Shown here one piece after another: positions 1-5,240 of a DNA stretch of 5,240 nucleotides (its first letter is position 1; every line of letters starts with the position of its first letter). The DNA comes from a bacterium UBA1790 (GTDB lineage: Bacteria > Bacteroidota > Bacteroidia > Bacteroidales > Muribaculaceae). Location: contig DCGA01000081.1 in assembly GCA_002314465.1 (NCBI GenBank), forward strand, positions 10,584 to 15,823, given 5' to 3'. A program made the translations under genes and the position numbers. Below the pieces are notes generated by a model that was not told the DNA's origin, ran no database searches, and saw only the letters and a list, made by a program, of their open reading frames with translations.

Positions 1-1440
1 GCTCCTGCCTACGATACTCAGGCATCTATCTACGAGTGGATGTTCAACGAGGCCGAGGAACTCATCAAACTTTATGAGGACCCCACTTACACCAAGTGTG
101 AGACCAACCAGACCATCACTACCAAGGAAGACCGCATCTATGGCGGCGACCTCGAGAAGTGGAAAGGTCTTGTATATGCCATCAAGGCTCGTTTGCTCCT
201 GCGCAACATCCCTAATGTGGACGTGAGCCAGGCTACTTGCCAGAAGATTGTTGACGCTGCCGACGCTGCCATCAACCAGTGGCGCAAGGGCGACCTCCTG
301 TACGGCGCATGGTTCGGCAACGAGCCCCGCTACAACTATACAGGCGGTACAGGCGAGCAGAACTGCGTTTGGAGTATCGCTCAGCCCGTCATCAACTCTT
401 GGGAGAGCCGTGCCAACAAGCTCGGCGACGCTATCCCCAGCAAGTTCTTCATGGTCGACCTCCTGGGTCTCCACGATCCCGGCAGCGAAATCAAGTGTGG
501 TCTTGCCGACAGCCGTATGGGCTACGCCAACGACCCCCGCGCTTCATTGCTCATGATTGCCCGCACTGGTCCCCAGACTGCTTCTAACGTTGCTTCTACT
601 CAGGTTAAGCTCCGCTTCCTCGAGAACAACATCGGCATGGGTACTTCGTTCAAGACAGTGAACTTCCCCAACCTCTACATGGGTGCTTATGCCGGCGCAA
701 GCAATGGTTACAACGCTATCTTTACAATGGAAGAGCTCTACTTCATCAAGGCCGAGGCTCTCTACTGGATGGGCCACAAGGCCGAGGCTTGTGCTTTGGC
801 TAAGGAAGCCACCGAGAACAACATCCAGCGCCACCTTGAGTTCTTCTTCAAGCAGTATCCCAACCCCAACTACAAGGAGGATACCGACAACAAGTATCCC
901 GGTACAGCAACCGCTTCGGGCGTTGGCTTCCGTGCCGCTCAGTACTGGAACGCTTCGGTTAACGCTTTCCTCAACAACGAGGAACTCCTCAATGCCAAGG
1001 GTACAAGCGTGCTGGTGAAGAAGGTTACCGACCGTGGTAACGAACACTGGTTCTTCGATCCCACCAACTACACGCTCAGCGACCTCATGCAGCAGAAGTA
1101 CATCTCTATGTACCTGCAGCCCGAGCAGTGGACCGACCTTCGCCGCTACCACTACAGCAACAAGCGTAACGCTTACGGTATAGGCGATGCCAACGAAATC
1201 GTTTATCCCACTCTGCGTCGTCCCTACAACTTGTATTCGGCTTACTGGATCGACGGCCTCACCGAGGAAGAGAAGGAGAATACCTGGATACAGCGTATCA
1301 ACTACGACCCCGAGACCGAGGAGAAGTACAACCGTGCCGAATTGCAGCGCCTGGGTGCTTACAAGAACTACAAGTGGCTCCAGGAACCCATGATCTGGGC
1401 TCACAAGGCAGGCGAGGTTAAATCACTCACCGGTAAGTAA
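1..1440 (+). CDS. SusD/RagB-family nutrient-binding outer-membrane lipoprotein, 5'-truncated by window edge
   Basis: Frame 1 is open from the first base (APAYDTQASIYEW...), so the Met at position 40 is internal and the true start with its lipoprotein signal lies upstream; 479 residues are visible. SusD-like proteins are helical, TPR-containing surface lipoproteins that cap a SusC TonB-dependent transporter and deliver glycans or peptides to it. The family hallmarks seen, numbered from the window edge, are DRIYGGDLEKW followed by a hydrophobic Arg-rich helix (residues 44-67), MEELYFIKAEALYWMG (243-258, the usual TPR helix), and QKYISMYLQPEQWTDLRRYHY (365-385). The C-terminal tail has the RxxYxxxE-type end typical of the family. 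This pattern fits the RagB/'SusD-like_2' branch best. The visible length suggests that only about 50-120 residues are missing. A susC homologue is expected directly upstream but is not in view. The substrate cannot be read from the sequence. Assignment to the family is firm; the subfamily is less sure. Confidence 0.93.
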   Translation, partial: APAYDTQASIYEWMFNEAEELIKLYEDPTYTKCETNQTITTKEDRIYGGDLEKWKGLVYAIKARLLLRNIPNVDVSQATCQKIVDAADAAINQWRKGDLLYGAWFGNEPRYNYTGGTGEQNCVWSIAQPVINSWESRANKLGDAIPSKFFMVDLLGLHDPGSEIKCGLADSRMGYANDPRASLLMIARTGPQTASNVASTQVKLRFLENNIGMGTSFKTVNFPNLYMGAYAGASNGYNAIFTMEELYFIKAEALYWMGHKAEACALAKEATENNIQRHLEFFFKQYPNPNYKEDTDNKYPGTATASGVGFRAAQYWNASVNAFLNNEELLNAKGTSVLVKKVTDRGNEHWFFDPTNYTLSDLMQQKYISMYLQPEQWTDLRRYHYSNKRNAYGIGDANEIVYPTLRRPYNLYSAYWIDGLTEEEKENTWIQRINYDPETEEKYNRAELQRLGAYKNYKWLQEPMIWAHKAGEVKSLTGK

Positions 1441-1477
1441 TCAATGACAATCATTATTTATAATAAAGAATATCATT
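1441..1477 (+). promoter_or_regulatory. AT-rich intergenic leader before the unknown lipoprotein gene
   Basis: This 37-bp gap is strikingly AT-rich compared with the GC-leaning genes on both sides. It has no GGAGG-like Shine-Dalgarno; the closest purine run is ATAAAGAA (1463-1470), seven bases before the ATG. Such A/T-rich, unstructured initiation regions are typical of Bacteroidota, where Shine-Dalgarno pairing is little used. It contains a tiny hairpin (AATGA/TCATT, 1443-1455) and an 8-bp direct repeat ATCATTAT (1450-1457 and 1472-1479, the latter overlapping the start codon). No TAnnTTTG promoter is visible, which supports co-transcription with the SusD-like gene. The functional role is inferred from position and composition only. 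Confidence 0.35.
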
Positions 1478-2521
1478 ATGAAATTATATAAGATTTTTGG
1501 CGCTTTGGCATTCATCGTTGCCGCAACCACATCTTGTGCCGTGCACGACCCGTTTGCCGACAAGATGGAACTGGGCCAGGTGCTTCCCACCGTTGACTGG
1601 GAGCAGAACTCGGTTCTCGTTAAGGCCGGTAGCTATGCCACATTCAAGGCTAAGTATTACACCACCGGCGAGAAGGCCATCGACCACTGCGAGGCTTGGG
1701 CTATGACTACCCGCAGCCAGGAGGCTTCGGCTACCAGCAAGCTCACAAGCTCTCTGTCTTACACCAAGACCGTATCGTCGAGCGACACAGTGCGCAGCAA
1801 GCAGTGCATGGCTTCTTACGAGCACAAGAAGGCAGTGTGGGACGGTCACGAATATGTCCTCACCGACTCGTTTGCAACAAGCCGCACACTGGCTCCCATC
1901 ATCTGGAACTCTCCCAGCGAGTGGGACCAGGAGAAATTCGACTCTTACTATCCCGCAGGCTTCCAGGATGAGTTCTGTGCTTACCTTATCAATGCACTCA
2001 CCAAGGACAGTACCTACTACAACGACCTGCGCAACGTTTACATCAACTACGACTTCACTCAGGAGAAATTTGAGGCGCTCAATGCCAAGTATGGCGTTTC
2101 GTTCCCCACAGTGACCGAGACCGGCGACAAGAGCGACGCTTGGTTCACTACCGACGAGGTCGACCACTACTACTACGAGGTAGTTGAGGGTGGTGTAACC
2201 GTAATCAAAGAAATCGCTACCAAGGACCTCGCTCCCGAGGGTGCCAACGTGTATGAGATTTACAAGTCTTCTCCCTGGCTCATGTGCCGCTACAGCGACA
2301 ACACCGGTGGCAAGATTACCAACGTGCGCCGTGAGTACATGCCCCACTGGAAGGAACTCATTTCAAGCATTCCCTTCGTTGACTGGATTTACAATACAGC
2401 CGACAAGAACTATGCTGTGAGCTTCACCCGTACCTACTTCCTGATACCCGACTTCCGTGTTTATGACACCGATGGTAAGGTTGGCGTTACATCTGACAAC
2501 AAAGAAATCACACTTAACTAA
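1478..2521 (+). CDS. Uncharacterised surface lipoprotein in a Sus-type locus
   Basis: I do not recognise a named domain in this 347-residue protein. It starts MKLYKIFGALAFIVAATTSC: a basic tip, a hydrophobic core and a lipobox-like TTSC ending at Cys20, so it should be lipidated. The acidic residue soon after the Cys (CAVHDPF) is compatible with Bacteroidota surface export, although the motif is weak. Residues about 35-140 look beta-rich and Ig-like, with many short Ser/Thr-rich alternating strands. Residues about 145-230 look more helical and aromatic-rich (SEWDQEKFDSYYP, DHYYYEVV). The mature chain has four further cysteines (71, 110, 167, 270), enough for two disulfides. It lies 37 bp after the SusD-like gene and 11 bp before the PKD lipoprotein gene, so the three are almost certainly one transcript. 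By position it is most likely an accessory surface-binding lipoprotein (SusE/SGBP-like role) associated with SusCD; this is context-based inference, not homology. The ATG is chosen because it gives a complete signal peptide. Confidence 0.88.
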   Translation: MKLYKIFGALAFIVAATTSCAVHDPFADKMELGQVLPTVDWEQNSVLVKAGSYATFKAKYYTTGEKAIDHCEAWAMTTRSQEASATSKLTSSLSYTKTVSSSDTVRSKQCMASYEHKKAVWDGHEYVLTDSFATSRTLAPIIWNSPSEWDQEKFDSYYPAGFQDEFCAYLINALTKDSTYYNDLRNVYINYDFTQEKFEALNAKYGVSFPTVTETGDKSDAWFTTDEVDHYYYEVVEGGVTVIKEIATKDLAPEGANVYEIYKSSPWLMCRYSDNTGGKITNVRREYMPHWKELISSIPFVDWIYNTADKNYAVSFTRTYFLIPDFRVYDTDGKVGVTSDNKEITLN

Positions 2522-2532
2522 ACTTTGTGACT

Positions 2533-4266
2533 ATGAGATTATTTAAAAATATAGGACTTTTGGCTTTGTTGATGCTTGCCATGGCGGCTTGCGTCGAGAA
2601 AGACCCCTCATATGGTAATTTCCCCGGAAAGGATGTAGACTTTACCTACAATGTAGATGGCAACGAGTACACTCTCGACTTCTACGTGGTGTCTACCATC
2701 CAGTTCAACAACACCTCTTCTAAGACTGGTGCAGTGACTTGGGACTTCGGTGATGGCGCAAGCTCTAAGGAGGCTAACCCCACCCACAAGTACACCAAGG
2801 CTGGTCTTTATCAGGTTAAGCTCACAGTTGACGGCGTGGGTGCTCGCACCTATCCGCTGCTCATCTATGATATCACTCCCGTGCTCAGCGTGACCGAGCA
2901 GACCGCTCCCACTGTTGTTATCAACGACGTGTCGGTTAACCTCGGCATCGAGCTCCCCAACCCCGAGAACCTCGAGTGTAAGTACATTTGGAAGTTCCCC
3001 GAGGGAACTAAGAACGACAAGGGCGAGGTAGTTAGCACCTTTGAGGGCTACTCTCACGCCGACGGCTCTATCGACAACCCCGGTGCGCTCACTTTCAGCA
3101 ACATCGGTTCGCAGAAGATTGAGCTCCAGACTTGGTTCGACATCAACGGTGAGAACCGCCGTCTCGAGGACTCTTATGTAAACGTGCAGGTGGGTTCAAG
3201 CATTCCCGCTCCCACATTGTACTATGCCGAGCTCGGTGGCAACATCAAGGCCTACAAGCTCGTCGACATGAGCAAACTCCCCGCAGGCACTCAGAACAAG
3301 CCCTTCGACATGGGTGTTAACTCTGGTAACATGCCCACTCAGTTGGTATTCGCGGTTGAGAAGTCAACTACCGAAGACGGTTCAACAGTTGAGAGCGACA
3401 ATGTTTACATCCTCGACTGCGGTAAGCAGTACTACTATGTGAACGATGAGAACAGCACTCTGGGCGACGGTAAGATTACCGTGATGAACGCCGATGCATC
3501 GAGCGTTAACATCATGGTGACCAACGTGGGCCAGCAGGCGTTCAACGACCCCTATCAGGGTTGTGCCAACGGACAGAACCTGTACTACACCGACCGTAAC
3601 ACCGGTATCCGTTGCCTCCCGCTGTCTACTCGCAGCGAACTTGAGAGCACCAACTACAGCAAGACTGCAGGCTACTTCGTAGTCAACAACCAGCTGTCTT
3701 ACTACGGTCAGGGTATCGCCTACGGTGCTATCCACACCGGCATCTATATCGACAAGAGCGGTATGTTCTGGTGGGGCAAGAACTATTCGGGTAACGGTAT
3801 CTACCGCTTCATGCCCAGCGACATCGGCAAGACCGGTGCCGGCGTGGCTATCCCGCATCCCATCGTGCTCCAGACCTGCCAGCCCCGTGCGTTCACTCTC
3901 GACGAGGACCGTGGCTATCTCTATGTATGGATGAGCAAGGGTACTACCCCCGGCGTAGGTTTCACACAGTATGCTATTCCCGGTCCCAATGATGGCCTCG
4001 ACTACGACAAGTTCATCAAGTACATCGGTATGGACGCCGATCCCATCAACACCACCGATGCCGAGGGTATCTATACCACTCAGTTCGCTGTTGATGCCGA
4101 GACTGGTTACGTTTACTTCGGTTTCCGTGCGGCTGCAAGCGAGAAGACCTACACCACAGGTCTCACTTACTTCGACCCCAATACCGGCAAGATTGTTAAG
4201 TACAACGACAATAAGGACAAGATTCTTGGTGTCTGCATCAATCCCCGCAAGACCAATCTGTTCTAA
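2533..4266 (+). CDS. PKD-domain surface lipoprotein with beta-propeller-like C-terminal half
   Basis: The 577-residue protein starts MRLFKNIGLLALLMLAMAAC, a good lipoprotein signal with lipobox MAAC ending at Cys20. The next residues, VEKD, are charged as in Bacteroidota surface-export signals. An in-frame GTG at 2527 is possible, but the ATG at 2533 gives the better signal peptide. Residues about 33-112 form a PKD domain with the classic WDFGDG (70-75), NPTHKY (82-87) and GLYQVKLTV (91-99). Residues about 116-221 look like a second, degenerate PKD/Ig domain (YIWKFPEGT at 151-159, strands near 185-202). Residues about 226-577 contain repeated strand units such as LYYAELGGNIKAYKL, LYYTDRNTGIRCLPL, GYLYVWMSK and GYVYFGF, which suggests a beta-propeller similar to NHL/SMP-30-type folds. 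No catalytic motif is evident, so a binding role (surface glycan- or ligand-binding protein) is more likely than an enzyme. It lies 11 bp after the preceding lipoprotein gene, in the same presumed operon. The ligand is unknown; the propeller call is moderate and the PKD call strong. Confidence 0.9.
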   Translation: MRLFKNIGLLALLMLAMAACVEKDPSYGNFPGKDVDFTYNVDGNEYTLDFYVVSTIQFNNTSSKTGAVTWDFGDGASSKEANPTHKYTKAGLYQVKLTVDGVGARTYPLLIYDITPVLSVTEQTAPTVVINDVSVNLGIELPNPENLECKYIWKFPEGTKNDKGEVVSTFEGYSHADGSIDNPGALTFSNIGSQKIELQTWFDINGENRRLEDSYVNVQVGSSIPAPTLYYAELGGNIKAYKLVDMSKLPAGTQNKPFDMGVNSGNMPTQLVFAVEKSTTEDGSTVESDNVYILDCGKQYYYVNDENSTLGDGKITVMNADASSVNIMVTNVGQQAFNDPYQGCANGQNLYYTDRNTGIRCLPLSTRSELESTNYSKTAGYFVVNNQLSYYGQGIAYGAIHTGIYIDKSGMFWWGKNYSGNGIYRFMPSDIGKTGAGVAIPHPIVLQTCQPRAFTLDEDRGYLYVWMSKGTTPGVGFTQYAIPGPNDGLDYDKFIKYIGMDADPINTTDAEGIYTTQFAVDAETGYVYFGFRAAASEKTYTTGLTYFDPNTGKIVKYNDNKDKILGVCINPRKTNLF

Positions 4267-4280
4267 GTCCTAACCTATAC

Positions 4281-4319
4281 TAACAGGGATGCCGCCACTG
4301 CAGGCGGTCATCCCTGTTA
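4281..4319 (+). terminator. Strong hairpin, probable (leaky) terminator or mRNA 3'-end stabiliser
   Basis: An 11-bp arm TAACAGGGATG (4281-4291) pairs perfectly with CATCCCTGTTA (4309-4319). The stem continues with CCGCC (4292-4296) against GGCGG (4303-4307), leaving one bulged T at 4308 and a six-base loop ACTGCA. The hairpin begins 14 bp after the stop codon of the PKD lipoprotein gene and 59 bp before the next start. The downstream bases (TTCTCTATC) are only moderately T-rich, so a complete intrinsic stop is uncertain. The hairpin could instead protect the 3' end of the lipoprotein transcript and lower expression of the enzyme gene, a layout common in Sus-type operons. The pairing is seen directly; the function is inferred. 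Confidence 0.72.
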
Positions 4320-4378
4320 TTCTCTATCACCGGCCCCGAATTGATTTGGTGGCCATCCCATGTTTGAAACCCATAGAT

Positions 4379-5240
4379 ATGAAACGACTTTTTACCTCTA
4401 CATTTGCCATTGTTATTGCCCTTGTAGCTCTATCGCAGGTTGTTGTGCCCGTTAAGCGTGAGCAACGTGCCGTGTGGGCGTCTTCTTATGTGAGCGACTG
4501 GCCATCGGGAGCAATTACCGAGCGCAATGCCGCTACCATGAGGCTCGCTTGCGAGCGTATGCTCGACACTTTGCACGTCAATCACATGAACGCCATCTAC
4601 TACCATGTGCGTGCATTCTGCGACGCTATGTACAACTCGGCCTACGAGCCCTGGTCTAAGTATGTGGCTGGCACACGCGGTACAACGCCTTACTTCGACC
4701 CGTTTGAACTGCTGGTCAACGAGGCTCACAAGCGTGGCATTGAGGTATATGCATGGGTTAACCCTTATCGCTACGCGCCCAAGAACAGTTCGTGGGGCGA
4801 GAGCGAACTTGATTACATCTACACCCATCCCGAGTGGCTCATGAAGGACGACTACGAGACTGTGCTCAATCCCGGTCTGCCCGAGGTGCGCCAGCGCATC
4901 GTGGATGTGTGCCAGGATATCATCACCAAGTATGATGTTGACGGCCTCGTTTTCGACGACTACTTCTACAACCAGGACGGAGCTTCGATGGACCTCGATG
5001 CCGACCTCTACAACGCCTACAAGCAGGGTGGGGGAACTCTCTCTCAGGGCGACTGGCGTCGCGAGAATGTCAACCAGATGGTGGCCGATGTCAACAATAT
5101 GGTCAAGCAGGTTAAGCCTTGGGTGCGATTCGGTATCGGACCCGCCGGCGTGGCTTGCTCGGCAGCGAGCGTTGCCGCCAAGTATGGCGTGGAGCCCAGT
5201 CCCGGCAGCGACTGGCAGGATAACCAGATTTACAGCGACC
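4379..5240 (+). CDS. Secreted GHL10-type 'family 10' glycoside hydrolase-like protein, 3'-truncated by window edge
   Basis: Translation from the ATG at 4379 is open for 287 codons to the window end. The N-terminus MKRLFTSTFAIVIALVALSQ is a Sec signal peptide with a plausible cleavage after ALS (residues 17-19). It has no lipobox Cys, unlike the two lipoproteins upstream, so a periplasmic or secreted enzyme is expected. The mature part carries the GHL10 (DUF187) TIM-barrel pattern: REQRAVWASSYVSDWPS (27-43), an N-terminal helix and strand with NAIYYHVRA (71-79), HKRGIEVYAWVNPYR (117-131), LNPGLPEVR (163-171), YDVDGLVFDDYFY (185-197) and RFGIGPAGV (250-258). The Asp193/Asp194 pair at a strand end is the likeliest active-site element seen. 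The usual 'ISPQIYW' strand should lie just beyond the edge. E. coli DigH (YddW), of this family, cleaves peptide-denuded peptidoglycan strands; whether this protein shares that substrate is unknown. It follows the hairpin after a 112-bp gap with no clear promoter and is probably expressed by read-through. Confidence 0.9.
   Translation, partial: MKRLFTSTFAIVIALVALSQVVVPVKREQRAVWASSYVSDWPSGAITERNAATMRLACERMLDTLHVNHMNAIYYHVRAFCDAMYNSAYEPWSKYVAGTRGTTPYFDPFELLVNEAHKRGIEVYAWVNPYRYAPKNSSWGESELDYIYTHPEWLMKDDYETVLNPGLPEVRQRIVDVCQDIITKYDVDGLVFDDYFYNQDGASMDLDADLYNAYKQGGGTLSQGDWRRENVNQMVADVNNMVKQVKPWVRFGIGPAGVACSAASVAAKYGVEPSPGSDWQDNQIYSD

Noticed and set aside
544..1404. Long open frame on the minus strand (286 codons) opposite the SusD-like gene.
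   Set aside because: It lies wholly antisense to a gene with clear family motifs. Its composition (Val/Leu/Gly-rich, no motif) is what the reverse complement of a strongly biased C-ending codon set gives.
1484..2347. Long open frame on the minus strand (287 codons) opposite the unknown lipoprotein gene.
   Set aside because: Although the sense protein has no named family, it has a proper lipoprotein signal, a fitting operon position and AT-rich initiation DNA. The antisense product has none of these and looks like a codon-bias shadow.
2527..2532. GTG at 2527 as the start of the PKD lipoprotein.
   Set aside because: The ATG two codons later begins a canonical basic-hydrophobic signal peptide ending in a lipobox with Cys20, the same spacing as in the upstream lipoprotein.
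4341..4366. Possible Bacteroides-type -7 promoter elements TTGATTTG (4341-4348) and CATGTTTG (4359-4366) before the GHL10 gene.
   Set aside because: Each differs from TAnnTTTG at one fixed position and neither has a TTTG at the expected -33 distance. The second would also leave almost no leader before the ATG. The evidence is too weak to call a promoter.
4430..4844. Overlapping short open frames on both strands within 4430-4844.
   Set aside because: They all fall inside the GHL10 coding frame that starts at 4379 and carries the conserved family motifs; they show no independent signal or initiation context.
1..5240. CRISPR arrays, tRNA or rRNA genes, insertion-sequence ends, attachment sites.
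   Set aside because: I saw no spaced direct repeats, cloverleaf pattern, transposase-like protein or terminal inverted repeats; the only sizeable inverted repeat is the intergenic hairpin.

Overview
The window looks like part of a polysaccharide-utilisation-type (Sus-like) locus from a Bacteroidales bacterium. The lines of evidence are a SusD/RagB-family protein, two consecutive Cys20 lipoproteins, a PKD-containing surface lipoprotein, and AT-rich gene starts without a clear Shine-Dalgarno sequence in otherwise GC-leaning coding DNA. The strong use of CTC, CCC, AAC and GGC codons would suit a Muribaculaceae-like gut member better than classical Bacteroides. That family-level guess is inference, because no rRNA or other marker gene is present.

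Layout, all on the + strand. Positions 1-1440 are the 3' part of a SusD-like gene; its start, and presumably the SusC transporter gene, lie upstream. After 37 bp, 1478-2521 encodes a 347-residue lipoprotein that I cannot assign to a family. After 11 bp, 2533-4266 encodes a 577-residue lipoprotein with a PKD domain, a second PKD/Ig-like domain and a beta-propeller-like C-terminal half. A 112-bp gap follows, holding a strong, almost perfect inverted repeat (4281-4319). The window ends inside a gene (4379-5240, running off the edge) for a secreted GHL10-type 'family 10' glycoside hydrolase-like enzyme. No stretch over 300 bp lacks a gene.

Likely joint role (inference): SusD and the two lipoproteins sit on the outer membrane with an unseen SusC and capture a substrate. 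The GHL10 protein has an ordinary signal peptide without a lipobox, so it would process imported material in the periplasm. The characterised GHL10 relative E. coli DigH (YddW) cleaves peptide-free peptidoglycan strands. A peptidoglycan-like or amino-sugar glycan is therefore a reasonable first substrate guess, but nothing in the window proves it. The hairpin probably reduces or uncouples expression of the enzyme relative to the binding proteins. The most open points are the unknown lipoprotein, the ligand of the PKD-propeller protein, and whether this gene set is a conserved module.
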